Positions 43,000 through 51,932 of a stretch of DNA of 64,000 nt are shown here, piece by piece. Below the pieces are notes generated by a model. The model was not told the DNA's origin. It made no database searches and was given only the letters and a program-made list of their open reading frames with translations. The translations under genes and the position numbers were made by a program. How positions within the stretch are numbered: the first letter of the stretch is position 1; each line of letters opens with the position of its first letter. Origin of the DNA: an uncultured Caulobacterales bacterium (GTDB lineage: Bacteria > Pseudomonadota > Alphaproteobacteria > Caulobacterales > Maricaulaceae); assembly GCA_937929915.1 (NCBI GenBank), contig CALFUN010000007.1:124001-188000 (forward strand). The letters are read 5' to 3'.

Positions 43000-44275
43000 T
43001 TATAATCTGCCCAATTAATTCGCTGCCATTTGATCCTGTGATCTTAACCATCGCCAAGCTACTGCTTTTCGGCGGATTGTCCACGCGTATTAAAGAAAAA
43101 TCAGGTAGCCGCCCAAGACCTGTCTCTTCAAATAAAGCCATATCTGTTTCGCCTATGCGAGATTTCAAATGTACCGCTTTGATCTGCGCGCCTGTCTCTC
43201 GTAAAATTTTCGCGCGGGCTTTAACAATATTACCATCAATAGGCGGGATTTTAGCCGCAGGCGTGCCTTCGCGCGCCGAATAGGGAAACACATGCAGCCA
43301 TGGAATATTAATTTCACGAATAATCGACACAGAGTTTTCAAACATAACCATATCTTCTGTTGGGAAACCTGCAATAATATCAGCGCCAAAGCTTATCTCT
43401 GGCCGGGCCGTTTTCAGGCGCTCACATAGACGCACCACATCTGCGCGGCTATGGCGGCGTTTCATGCGTTTTAAGGTTAAATCATCCCCAGCCTGCAAGG
43501 ATAAATGCAAATAAGGCATCATGCGCGGCTCTGTTGTTAATACCTCAAAAAGTCCTTCATCAACCTCCGCTGGGTCGATCGAAGATAGGCGAAGTCTGGG
43601 CAGATTTGGGACGAGTTTTAAAATACGGCGCACCAGATCTCCAAGCGGCGGAGTGCCTGGTAGATCGCCGCCCCAACTCGACAGATCAACTCCCGTTAAA
43701 ACAACTTCCTTATAACCTTGCGCGCAGAGTGCTTTGACAGAATTGACAACCTCGCCCGCAGGCACACTGCGGGAATTCCCGCGCCCGTAAGGGATGATGC
43801 AAAATGTACAGCGATGGTCACAACCATTTTGAACTTGCAAAAAGGCACGTGTGCGGCTTTGGCTTTGGGTAATATTTTGATTGGCGCTGCCGATAAATTG
43901 CGGAGCAGTGGCAGTGACGCTCATTATATCATTGACGCGAATAGGCTCTGAGTGCGTTAGAAATTCAGGGTCGAAACTGGCAGGCTGCATTTTCTCATCA
44001 TTGCCGATAACACGGTCAACCTCGGGCATCAGGGCAAACGCTTTCGGGTCGATTTGCGCCGCGCAGCCTGTAACAATAATCATAGCGTCTGGATGATCTC
44101 GGCGAGCTTTTCTGACTTGGCGGCGCGATTCTGCAACGGCCTCATTCGTCACGGCGCAGCTATTGATAATGATGCTATCTTTTAGCCCTGAATCGCGCGC
44201 ATGGCCCGCCATGACATCGCTTTCATAGGCGTTGAGGCGGCAGCCTAATGTTATGACTTTGGGCGTTTCGGACAT
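42992..44275 (-). CDS. mtaB: tRNA ms2t6A37 methylthiotransferase MtaB
   Basis: This 427-aa radical SAM enzyme adds a methylthio group to t6A37 in ANN-decoding tRNAs. The N-terminal MTTase domain includes VITLGCRLNAYES and INSCAVTNEA, with VTGCAAQID as its third Cys. The radical SAM cluster is CDHRCTFCIIPYGRGNSRS. The C-terminus carries a TRAM-like domain. The mtaB-type ending and length separate it from MiaB and RimO. It overlaps ftsY by eight bases. dapF, the usual upstream neighbour, is displaced by a methyltransferase gene on the other strand. Confidence 0.93.
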   Translation of the reverse strand: MSETPKVITLGCRLNAYESDVMAGHARDSGLKDSIIINSCAVTNEAVAESRRQVRKARRDHPDAMIIVTGCAAQIDPKAFALMPEVDRVIGNDEKMQPASFDPEFLTHSEPIRVNDIMSVTATAPQFIGSANQNITQSQSRTRAFLQVQNGCDHRCTFCIIPYGRGNSRSVPAGEVVNSVKALCAQGYKEVVLTGVDLSSWGGDLPGTPPLGDLVRRILKLVPNLPRLRLSSIDPAEVDEGLFEVLTTEPRMMPYLHLSLQAGDDLTLKRMKRRHSRADVVRLCERLKTARPEISFGADIIAGFPTEDMVMFENSVSIIREINIPWLHVFPYSAREGTPAAKIPPIDGNIVKARAKILRETGAQIKAVHLKSRIGETDMALFEETGLGRLPDFSLIRVDNPPKSSSLAMVKITGSNGSELIGQIING

Positions 44276-44352
44276 GGGAGGCTATGTGGGGTTATCGCGG
44301 CCTTACGTCAAGCGGCCTATTAAACGCACTTGAATTTTAAAAGAGAGGCTTT

Positions 44353-44409
44353 ATGGGCAAGATATGCTGTCAACCTTCAAACATTTCATCCCGCTACCCT
44401 TACGCATAG
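44353..44409 (+). CDS. Possible 18-codon upstream ORF
   Basis: AGAGAGG (44342-44348) is better placed for the ATG at 44353 (4 bases) than for the methyltransferase ATG at 44364 (15 bases). The small frame encodes about 18 residues, including adjacent cysteines (GKICCQPS), and stops at 44407-44409 inside the methyltransferase gene. It may be a translated leader or chance. Confidence 0.25.
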   Translation: MGKICCQPSNISSRYPYA

Positions 44410-45191
44410 GCATAAAATGGACGGGTTATGCAATCCAAGATATTATTGACCCTGTAAAAACAACGCGCGTTCCGCCAAGGCGCAAAACCTTTATTGGCGG
44501 CGGGGATTTTGCAGCTGTCGGGGATGGGTTTTTTGAAATTTTAAAACAATATGGCTTTCGGCCTGATATGACAATTTTAGAAGCTGGCTGCGGCCAAGGG
44601 CGTATGGCGCGGCCCATGGTAGATGTCTTAACTGGCGACTATCATGGATTTGATATTGATAAATCAGGCATAGAGTGGTGCAAGACGCAATATGCCGATA
44701 AATCCAATTTTCATTTTACACATGCCAATATTTTAAACGCACTGTATAATCCATCAGGCCTCATCACAGCCAAAGACTTCGCATTTCCTTATGATGACAA
44801 CATATTTGATTGTGTGTTTTTAACGTCTGTTTTTACTCATATGTTTAAAGAGGATATTGACAATTACATGGCAGAAATTAAGCGCGTTTTAAAAACGGAC
44901 GGACGCGCTTTAATCAGTTGGTATCTATGGGAAGATGGTTTGAAAAACCCAAAAATGGATTTCAGATTTTCTGTCGATAATGTGTCGCGCACCACGCTTA
45001 AACAAAACCCCGAAGCCGCTTTGGCATTTGATCTTTCATGGGTCAAAGCGCTATATGATACATATGATTTGGCCATTGAGGCGATAGAGCGCGGGAGCTG
45101 GTCTGGCGGGCCTGGCCGTATGGGTTTGCAAGACCTCATTATCGCGCGGCATAAAACTAACACGCCGGAGCTAGAGCATAAAGCCGTTTAA
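44364..45191 (+). CDS. Class I SAM-dependent methyltransferase
   Basis: This 275-aa protein has a Rossmann methyltransferase core: motif I ILEAGCGQGRMARPM, the acidic end of strand 2 in GFDIDKSGIEWC, and FDCVFLTSVFTHMFKEDI as motif IV region. IKRVLKTDGRALISWY follows as motif VI. The substrate is unknown; relatives methylate sugars or lipids. The N-terminal 45 residues are basic and hydrophobic and may associate with the membrane. It sits on the opposite strand between mtaB and dapF and overlaps the dapF end by four bases. The start has a poorly spaced ribosome binding site. Confidence 0.87.
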   Translation: MLSTFKHFIPLPLRIGIKWTGYAIQDIIDPVKTTRVPPRRKTFIGGGDFAAVGDGFFEILKQYGFRPDMTILEAGCGQGRMARPMVDVLTGDYHGFDIDKSGIEWCKTQYADKSNFHFTHANILNALYNPSGLITAKDFAFPYDDNIFDCVFLTSVFTHMFKEDIDNYMAEIKRVLKTDGRALISWYLWEDGLKNPKMDFRFSVDNVSRTTLKQNPEAALAFDLSWVKALYDTYDLAIEAIERGSWSGGPGRMGLQDLIIARHKTNTPELEHKAV

Positions 45192-46039
45192 ATCGTACCT
45201 TCGCTCTCTAACTCAACTGGCCCTGTCATAATCACATGGTCATCCGTTTCGCGCCATTCAATTAGCAAAACTCCGCCATCAACAATGACCTCAACCTTAC
45301 GGTTCGTACGCTTTTGCCGAACGGCAGCCACCACCGCTGCGCAGGCGCCTGTTCCGCAAGCCAGCGTCATACCCACGCCGCGCTCCCAAACTTTCAAGCG
45401 GATTGTATCTTTATCTTTGACCTGCGCAAACCCCACATTGGCCTGTTCTGGAAATAATGGGTGAAACTCTATCATGGGGCCAACTTTATCAGGCTTGGCT
45501 CGTTCGAAATCTTCTACGAAAAACACGCAATGTGGATTGCCCATACTCACTGCGCCGGGGTTAGATAGAACGGGGTTGTCTATCGGCCCCACTTTGACAT
45601 CAATGTGGTGCGTGTGCATAATTTCTTTGAGAGGAATTTGTTCCCAGTCTAATTTTGGCGGCCCCATATCGACGGCAATTTTCATATCACCTGCCGCAGC
45701 ACATAGCAAAAGTCCGTCATTAGTTTCCACCACACAGCTATCGACATTCGCATCGCGCATATAAAGCCAGCTCGTTGTCCGCGTCGCATTCCCGCAAGCA
45801 TCGACCTCAAAGCCTTTTTGATTGCGAATTTCCATGAAAATATCAGCCCCTGCCTGTTTAGGGCTGCGCAGAATAATAAGTTGGTCAGCGCCTTTGGGGC
45901 CCATAACGACGCTACCGGGCTTACATATCTCTATAACTTTCTCATCTGAGAGCTGGAATTGGGCATCTCCGCCAAATTCAGGGCGCGCATCGAAAACGGC
46001 AAAGCGGTTTCCTGCCCCGTTCATAATTAGAAACCGCAT
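45188..46039 (-). CDS. dapF: Diaminopimelate epimerase
   Basis: DapF (283 aa) converts LL- to meso-diaminopimelate, the precursor of lysine and of peptidoglycan cross-links. The two catalytic cysteines are in DACGNATRTTS and TLACGTGACAAVVA. The N-terminal MNGAGNRFAVFDAR matches the usual DapF start region, and the TVSMGNPHC-type motif appears as VSMGNPHCVFF. In relatives dapF, mtaB and ftsY are consecutive; here a methyltransferase interrupts them. No ribosome binding site stands out. Confidence 0.96.
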   Translation of the reverse strand: MRFLIMNGAGNRFAVFDARPEFGGDAQFQLSDEKVIEICKPGSVVMGPKGADQLIILRSPKQAGADIFMEIRNQKGFEVDACGNATRTTSWLYMRDANVDSCVVETNDGLLLCAAAGDMKIAVDMGPPKLDWEQIPLKEIMHTHHIDVKVGPIDNPVLSNPGAVSMGNPHCVFFVEDFERAKPDKVGPMIEFHPLFPEQANVGFAQVKDKDTIRLKVWERGVGMTLACGTGACAAVVAAVRQKRTNRKVEVIVDGGVLLIEWRETDDHVIMTGPVELESEGTI

Positions 46040-46141
46040 ATTTTTCCTTTATTGCCGTAATGCATGGCTTGTACTTGCGCGATAAATCAGCTTTTATCAC
46101 CCATAACAAAGATACTATAAATTATATATGGGGATTTAACC

Positions 46142-48370
46142 ATGACAGTCTTAAATATCAACACGCAGCATAGCCGTAAAACACGTTTATTGCGGGCAAC
46201 GGCATTCGGTATAGTCGTGGCGGTTTTGGCAGGTTGCGGGAATGATCTGGATAAAGCTGTCTCCGAAACTCTTATAAGCGGCTCTAGCGCTATCACATCA
46301 CAGAAAGATAAAATGATTGAATATACGACCAAAGGTCAAACAGATGCCGACCATCTCTACCTAGAAGAGGTGCTTGGCGAAGCGGCCCTCTCGCAAGTGC
46401 AGACATGGAATAAATCAACCCTTGATCGCCTAACCGCCGATCCGCGCTTCAAAACCATGGAAGCCGAAGCTCTTGAAATTTTACAATCAAAAGACAAAAT
46501 CCCTTTCGTAACTTATCGCAACGGGCAAGCTCATAATTTCTGGCAAGACGCTGATAGTGTGCGCGGGGTTTGGCGGCGTACGGATCTGGAGAGTTATTTA
46601 TCTCAAACCCCCACATGGGAAACCGTCTTAGATATTGATGCTTTGTCAAAAGCAGAAGGTAAAAATTGGGTCTATAAAGGCAATAGCTGTTTGGCACCTG
46701 ATTATGAGATTTGCATGGTCAATCTATCTGATGGCGGCAAGGACGCGGTCGTCCGCCGCGAGTTTAATAGCCAAACCAAGAGCTTTGTCGAAGATGGTTT
46801 TGTTACAGAAGAGTCCAAAGGGGCTGCGGCATGGCTGAATAAAGACACAATGATTATTGGTGTCGATTTTGGCGAAGGTACCATGACAGATTCGGGCTAT
46901 CCGATGGTGGCAAAGCTATGGACGCGCGGCACGCCTCTATCCGAAGCTGTTGAAATTGGCCGCGGCCAACAAAGCGATGTTGGGTATTGGCCAGCCGTTA
47001 TGGCGCTCTCTGATGGTCGCCGCGAAGCAGTATTATCGCGCTCCAAAACCTTTTATGATTCAGAGACATTCTGGGTTAAAATGGATAATAATGGCAGAGA
47101 GCTTATAAAATTCCCTATCCCAGATAAATCTGATCTGGGGGCTGAATTTAAAGGACAAATGCTCCTATCGCTCAATGAAGATTGGCGCGGATATAAAACA
47201 GGTGATCTTGTCAGTTTTAGCATTGATGAATTTATGGCAGATGGCCAAATTAAAGATATAAATTTAGTCTATAGTCCAGATGAAAAATCATCACTCAATG
47301 GCTACGGCGTTACCAAATCCAAAGTCGTAATGAGCCTATCAAAAGATGTCGCAGGCAGCGCCCATGCTTTTGACTGGGATGGTCAAAAATGGTCATCCAC
47401 GCAGCTTGACTTTCCTGCAAATGGCGCCGTTAATATTGGCGCAACCAATGATAAAGAAGACATTGCCTTTATCAGCTCAGAAAGCTTTCTAACGCCAGAT
47501 ACGCTTTGGACATATAATACGAAAAGTGGTGAAAAAACGCGCACAAAATCGCTGCCATCATGGTTTGATGCCGATAAGATGGTCTCTGAGCAATTCTTTG
47601 CGACTTCCACGGACGGTACCAAAGTGCCTTATTTTGTTGTGCGCAATAAAGACACAAAAATGGACGGCACCAACCCAACATTGCTCTATGGATATGGCGG
47701 CTTTGAAATTTCACTCAATCCAGCTTATTCTGCAACGCGCGGTAAATTATGGCTAGAGCGCGGCGGAGTCTATGTGCTAGCCAATATTCGCGGCGGCGGG
47801 GAATATGGCCCGAAATGGCATCAAGCGGGTTTGAAAACAAACCGTCAGCGTATCTATGATGATTTTATTTCTGTCGCAGAGGATCTCATCGCTAAAAATA
47901 TCACATCACCAAAACATTTAGGGGTTGAAGGCGGGTCAAATGGTGGTCTGCTAACGGGTGTAATGTACACGCAGCGCCCTGATTTATTTAATGCCGCGAT
48001 TGTGGCCGTGCCGCTTTTAGATATGATGCGCTTTCATAAATTACTCGCAGGCGCGTCATGGATGGGAGAATATGGCAACCCAGATGATGACGCCGAAGGC
48101 AAATTCCTGCGGTCAATCTCACCTTATCACAATATTGACCCAGACGCCGATTATCCTGAAGTTTTCTTCATTACCTCCACCAAAGATGACCGCGTTCACC
48201 CTGGTCATGCGCGCAAAGCGGCAAAGCGGATGGAAGATCAAGGCCATGACTTCCTTTATTATGAAAACATAGATGGCGGCCATAGCGCAGCAGCAAACCT
48301 GAAAGAAACCGCCAAGCGTTTGGCGCTGCAACATACCTATTTGCTGCAAAAGCTTAAGGATGAACCGTAA
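46142..48370 (+). CDS. Prolyl oligopeptidase family serine peptidase, lipoprotein
   Basis: This 742-aa S9A-family peptidase has a lipobox at VLAGC (Cys about residue 32), so it is probably envelope-bound. A seven-bladed beta-propeller (about 110-460) precedes the alpha/beta-hydrolase domain. The catalytic triad is visible: Ser in GVEGGSNGGLL, Asp in STKDDRVHPGHAR and His in IDGGHSAAA. Oligopeptidases of this family cleave short peptides after proline. A secreted, lipid-anchored form fits use of external peptides. Confidence 0.9.
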   Translation: MTVLNINTQHSRKTRLLRATAFGIVVAVLAGCGNDLDKAVSETLISGSSAITSQKDKMIEYTTKGQTDADHLYLEEVLGEAALSQVQTWNKSTLDRLTADPRFKTMEAEALEILQSKDKIPFVTYRNGQAHNFWQDADSVRGVWRRTDLESYLSQTPTWETVLDIDALSKAEGKNWVYKGNSCLAPDYEICMVNLSDGGKDAVVRREFNSQTKSFVEDGFVTEESKGAAAWLNKDTMIIGVDFGEGTMTDSGYPMVAKLWTRGTPLSEAVEIGRGQQSDVGYWPAVMALSDGRREAVLSRSKTFYDSETFWVKMDNNGRELIKFPIPDKSDLGAEFKGQMLLSLNEDWRGYKTGDLVSFSIDEFMADGQIKDINLVYSPDEKSSLNGYGVTKSKVVMSLSKDVAGSAHAFDWDGQKWSSTQLDFPANGAVNIGATNDKEDIAFISSESFLTPDTLWTYNTKSGEKTRTKSLPSWFDADKMVSEQFFATSTDGTKVPYFVVRNKDTKMDGTNPTLLYGYGGFEISLNPAYSATRGKLWLERGGVYVLANIRGGGEYGPKWHQAGLKTNRQRIYDDFISVAEDLIAKNITSPKHLGVEGGSNGGLLTGVMYTQRPDLFNAAIVAVPLLDMMRFHKLLAGASWMGEYGNPDDDAEGKFLRSISPYHNIDPDADYPEVFFITSTKDDRVHPGHARKAAKRMEDQGHDFLYYENIDGGHSAAANLKETAKRLALQHTYLLQKLKDEP

Positions 48371-48398
48371 TTCAATTTCCGAACTGCGTAAAACTTTC

Positions 48399-48430
48399 AA
48401 GGGCGCTTGCGCAGCCTGCATAGCGCCCTT
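48399..48430 (+). terminator. Hairpin after the peptidase gene, possible terminator
   Basis: AAGGGCGCT pairs with AGCGCCCTT in a perfect 9-bp stem with a 14-base loop, beginning 29 bases after the stop codon. Only a broken T-rich stretch follows (AAGCTTGTTT), so termination may be weak. Confidence 0.5.
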
Positions 48431-48458
48431 AAGCTTGTTTAGAAATTGAGGGGAAACC

Positions 48459-49694
48459 ATGTTCAAGAAAATTCATGAAATACCATTGCTGGCGCTTGTT
48501 GTGCTGGCCGCTATTTTGGCCGTTGGCGCATGGGCGCTAGGCTTTTCAGCTTTAGCCGCGCCTATTCAAATGGGTGATACATATCTATTGCCCTCTATTG
48601 CCGAATTGGCAAAAGATGCGCTGTTTAAACCACTCAAGCCGCTTATGTATGCGTTGATTATCATGTCAATCGGATCATCTATCGCCATTTCACGCGGCGG
48701 GCTTGGGGCAAAATTTGCGCGGGTTTTAGTGTTTTTCGTTAGCTTCTCTTTGCTGGGCCTTGTCATTGCAATTATCTTTTTCAATCTCTTTTCAGGCCTG
48801 AACATTTTACCCGACCCGGCTAGTATTGGCGCAGGCAGCACAGATTTAAAGCAAACACCTTTCTTAAAGAAAATCTACGGCGTCTTTACATCAGAGTTGA
48901 TGATGTCCATTTATGCAGGCGTCATTTTCGGGCAGGCTTTGAAACGGTTAGATTTAGGACAGCAAGCCGATAAAATCTCGGATTTATTTATTAAAGGCTT
49001 TCGCCAATTTCTACAATTTACAATTCCGCTCGCCGTATTTGGCTCTATCACACTCGCCTTAAGTGATGATGACGGCGTTGCGACCTTAGCGGGGCTTGCG
49101 AAAATTCTGCCGCCATATGTCTTATCTATGGCCATGATTTGGCTAGCTATGGTTGGCGTGACCACTCTCATACAAAAACGCGGTATCGGTTTTGTTTTGC
49201 GCGCGGTTCTGCCACAAGCCCTTGTCGCCTTTTCCACCTCAAGCTCCATCGCGACACTACCCGCAACCCGCGAGGCCTGTGACCAACTGGGCGCGGATGC
49301 CGATGAAGCTACACCGTTTTATACAATCGGCGCGACAATCAATATGGTCGGCACATGTATTGGGCTTTTACTTCTCTCGCTTTATACGATGAAAGCTTAT
49401 GGCATTGATTTTGGCCTTGGCGACATGGTCGTTGTCGGTCTGCAATCTATGATATTTGCCACAGCGGCTGCGGGCACGCCCTCAGCCTCTATTGTGTTAT
49501 TGCAAGATATTTTAATCAGCCAAGACGTATCTGCCGAATATGCGAGCTATGTGACAGCGCTTGTGATTACGATCGATACGCTTATTCTTGACCGTCTGCG
49601 AACGGTTTTAAATACGCAATCAGATTCGATGTCGACAGCCAATGGGCTTAAGCTCTATTACAAGACACCCAAAATTATATCTGACGACGTTTAA
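48459..49694 (+). CDS. Dicarboxylate/amino acid:cation symporter
   Basis: This 411-aa membrane protein is of the DAACS (GltP/DctA) family. The re-entrant hairpin HP1 region with its serine-rich motif is in VAFSTSSSIATLPATREAC. The TM7 signature is TIGATINMVGTCIG, and the HP2 region is AAAGTPSASIVLL. A substrate-specific Arg is not obvious at the TM8 position (TIDTLILDRLRTVLNTQSD), so the substrate may be a dicarboxylate, a neutral amino acid or glutamate. GAGGGG gives a strong ribosome binding site. About eight transmembrane helices are expected. Confidence 0.9.
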   Translation: MFKKIHEIPLLALVVLAAILAVGAWALGFSALAAPIQMGDTYLLPSIAELAKDALFKPLKPLMYALIIMSIGSSIAISRGGLGAKFARVLVFFVSFSLLGLVIAIIFFNLFSGLNILPDPASIGAGSTDLKQTPFLKKIYGVFTSELMMSIYAGVIFGQALKRLDLGQQADKISDLFIKGFRQFLQFTIPLAVFGSITLALSDDDGVATLAGLAKILPPYVLSMAMIWLAMVGVTTLIQKRGIGFVLRAVLPQALVAFSTSSSIATLPATREACDQLGADADEATPFYTIGATINMVGTCIGLLLLSLYTMKAYGIDFGLGDMVVVGLQSMIFATAAAGTPSASIVLLQDILISQDVSAEYASYVTALVITIDTLILDRLRTVLNTQSDSMSTANGLKLYYKTPKIISDDV

Positions 49695-49765
49695 GCGCCT
49701 TTGAACATAAACTTGCCAAAATTTGTTTTTACCGCCAAGGTAAAGACAGTTTTGGGGAAGATATT

Positions 49766-50608
49766 ATGTCATCAATTAAAATCACAGCACTTTGCGGTGC
49801 CTTATTAACCAGCCTTATTATATCAGCTTGTCAGCCTGCGGCGGTGAAACCTGCCGAAATTGAGCGCGATAAAATCAAAACCCTGTCTGTAACGGGTGTT
49901 GGCGAAGTACAGGTCATGCCAGACCTATTTGTGCTGTCGGGCGCCATCATCCAACAAGATAACACATCGCGTGAGGCGATGAATTCTCTGGCTGACATCG
50001 TAAATGCTATCCAAGATCGCGCGGCCACAAATACAGATTTAACCAGCCGCGACTTTAGCTTTGCCACGGTCAATACAACAGGCGTTAAAGACCCTGAATG
50101 CTTGCTGTTCAACCAAGAGGCTGACCGCACCAATTCGACATTGCGCAAAGGCGAAACGCGGGTCAAAAAACGCGTCTGCAAAGATATTTCACAACAAGCC
50201 AGTATTAGCTTCACCTTTACGGCTGGCCCGCCAAATATCGCTGGTGATATGCTTTCTGCCTTTTCCGAAAGCGGCGCGATACGCTTAACACTTGATGGTT
50301 ATAAAATTAAAAATATCGATGAAATAGAATTACAAGCCGGAGAAAAAGCTGTTGCCAATGCGCGCGAAAAAGCTGACCGCCTCGCAGCCGCAGGCGGGGC
50401 TAAAATTACGGGCGTGGTGGATTTAAACTCATACCAAGCCACCTATAATCAACGCACGGCACGGCCGCCAAATATTAACACAAGCGGGGCGGGCGAGTCC
50501 TCGCAACTTGTCGATGGCGGCGAGCCTGTGGATGTGACCTCTATCAATCTTGAGGCAGGTTTGCAGACAGTTTCCGCGGCTGTGGCGCTGGAGTTTATCT
50601 ATGAGTAG
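49766..50608 (+). CDS. SIMPL-domain (DUF541) lipoprotein 1
   Basis: This 280-aa envelope lipoprotein has a lipobox at IISAC (Cys about residue 22). The SIMPL domain starts at LSVTGVGEVQVMPDLFVL and ends with GLQTVSAAVALEFIYE. SIMPL proteins form oligomeric periplasmic assemblies (BP26, YggE), and their roles are mostly unknown. An insertion with Cys residues (DPECLLFNQEAD and KKRVCKDISQQ) sits in the first half and recurs in the next gene, so a disulfide is likely. Its stop codon overlaps the next start (ATGAGTAG), which indicates coupling. Confidence 0.88.
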   Translation: MSSIKITALCGALLTSLIISACQPAAVKPAEIERDKIKTLSVTGVGEVQVMPDLFVLSGAIIQQDNTSREAMNSLADIVNAIQDRAATNTDLTSRDFSFATVNTTGVKDPECLLFNQEADRTNSTLRKGETRVKKRVCKDISQQASISFTFTAGPPNIAGDMLSAFSESGAIRLTLDGYKIKNIDEIELQAGEKAVANAREKADRLAAAGGAKITGVVDLNSYQATYNQRTARPPNINTSGAGESSQLVDGGEPVDVTSINLEAGLQTVSAAVALEFIYE

Positions 50609-51875
50609 CCCGTTTTCTATAAGCCATTCAATAAAATATGCTGCATTCTGCCTAACCCTAAGCGCGCTTGCCGCATGCAACGCGCAATCCGATGCAAATT
50701 CTGTACGCTTAGATTTAGGAGATATTGAAGATTATCAAGATTTCCTTGAAGATCGCGGTGATGTCATCCTGCCCGTTCCGTTCAAACCTGAACCTTTATT
50801 CGTAAGCGCTATTGGGAAAGTTCAAGCACAGCCTGATATAGCCGTAATAACGGCAAAAATTACAGCCGAAGATAAAAACGAATCTCGCGCGATCCATGAA
50901 ATGGGCGAGATTATCAACGCCATACAAACCGCCTTGCAAAATCGTCAAATTGAAACGGGATTTACAGCCATTAATTCTTCGCGTGAATTTGATGAACGTT
51001 GCCGCAATGAAAACCGATTTGCCCAGCGCCGTCATAATGAAATTCGCAATGATTATTACTTCAACCAACAACTTGAGCGCAAAGGTGATACAAAAACCAA
51101 ACGCCGCGATCCTAAACCGCGCGTAGCCCAACAAGTCTGCTTTGCTCAAACCATCAAAGTCTCCACCCATATGGTTATCCGTATTCAGCCTGCCGACGCC
51201 GCAGGGGATGTGCTGCGCGCTTTATCAGATGCAGGCGCAGAAAATTCGCGGCTTTATGGCTATGATTTTACCAATTATGACGCGCTCTACCAAGACGCAG
51301 CGGATAAAGCCGTAAAACTAGCCCGTGAAAAAGCGCAAAGCGTGGCGCGCCTTGCAGGCGGAACATTGGGCGAGATTGAGAGTTTTTCCGTCAGCCCCCC
51401 AGATAGAACTGGCCGTTTTGGCCCCCAACCCAATGTCATTCGGCCTGCTAACCGTTATCAGGGACCAAAGGGGTCGGTCATTGATCGGCATATTGAAAGT
51501 TATGAAGACAATCCATCTTATCGTTGGAAATCTGGCCGCAGCGGTGGTGCCCGTAACGGCGAGATTGAGTATGAGTTAGATGAAATTGTTGTTACAGCAA
51601 CAAGAAAAGCCCGCAACTCTATTGCCGCACCAGCTCCTAAGGTTGCCTTGGATGTACAAGATAATAATGCAAGCAGAGTAAATAACACTCAAGATATTTT
51701 GTCTAGCCCGTCTGGTAACGGCCCCGCTGGGTCACAATCAGGCAATAACACCAACGCGCTTTCCATCAGCCTTCTATCTGGCCCGCAGACGATTTCTGTG
51801 GCCGCAGAGCTTGGTTATCATTACGAAACCCCGCTCAACGGCAAAATCATTGTCGAACCAGATGATGAAAGTTAG
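50601..51875 (+). CDS. SIMPL-domain lipoprotein 2 with a TonB-box-like segment
   Basis: This paralogue of the previous gene has 424 aa from ATG 50601; the longer frame from 50550 would overlap it by 59 bases. The lipobox is LAAC. The SIMPL core begins VSAIGKVQAQPDIAVITAKI (20 residues) and ends GPQTISVAAELGYHYE. The same Cys-bearing insertion is present (ERCRNEN and AQQVCFAQ). An extra segment (about 270-395) is low-complexity and contains EIVVTATR at residues 328-335. That motif resembles the TonB box of TonB-dependent receptors, odd in a lipoprotein. Envelope stress or outer-membrane assembly roles are possible but inferred. Confidence 0.85.
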   Translation: MSSPFSISHSIKYAAFCLTLSALAACNAQSDANSVRLDLGDIEDYQDFLEDRGDVILPVPFKPEPLFVSAIGKVQAQPDIAVITAKITAEDKNESRAIHEMGEIINAIQTALQNRQIETGFTAINSSREFDERCRNENRFAQRRHNEIRNDYYFNQQLERKGDTKTKRRDPKPRVAQQVCFAQTIKVSTHMVIRIQPADAAGDVLRALSDAGAENSRLYGYDFTNYDALYQDAADKAVKLAREKAQSVARLAGGTLGEIESFSVSPPDRTGRFGPQPNVIRPANRYQGPKGSVIDRHIESYEDNPSYRWKSGRSGGARNGEIEYELDEIVVTATRKARNSIAAPAPKVALDVQDNNASRVNNTQDILSSPSGNGPAGSQSGNNTNALSISLLSGPQTISVAAELGYHYETPLNGKIIVEPDDES

Positions 51876-51898
51876 GTTACAATCAGAGCTTGGCTAAC

Positions 51899-51930
51899 GC
51901 TCTTTTAAGGCTTTGCCTTTACGAAAGAGC
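51899..51930 (+). promoter_or_regulatory. Hairpin covering the ribosome binding site of the C39-like gene
   Basis: GCTCTTT (51899-51905) pairs with AAAGAGC (51924-51930), with an inner AAGGC/GCCTT stem. The purine-rich AAAGAG that would act as ribosome binding site lies in the 3' arm, two bases before the ATG region. Such a fold could hide the site until melted or unpaired. Confidence 0.4.
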
Positions 51931-51932
51931 CT

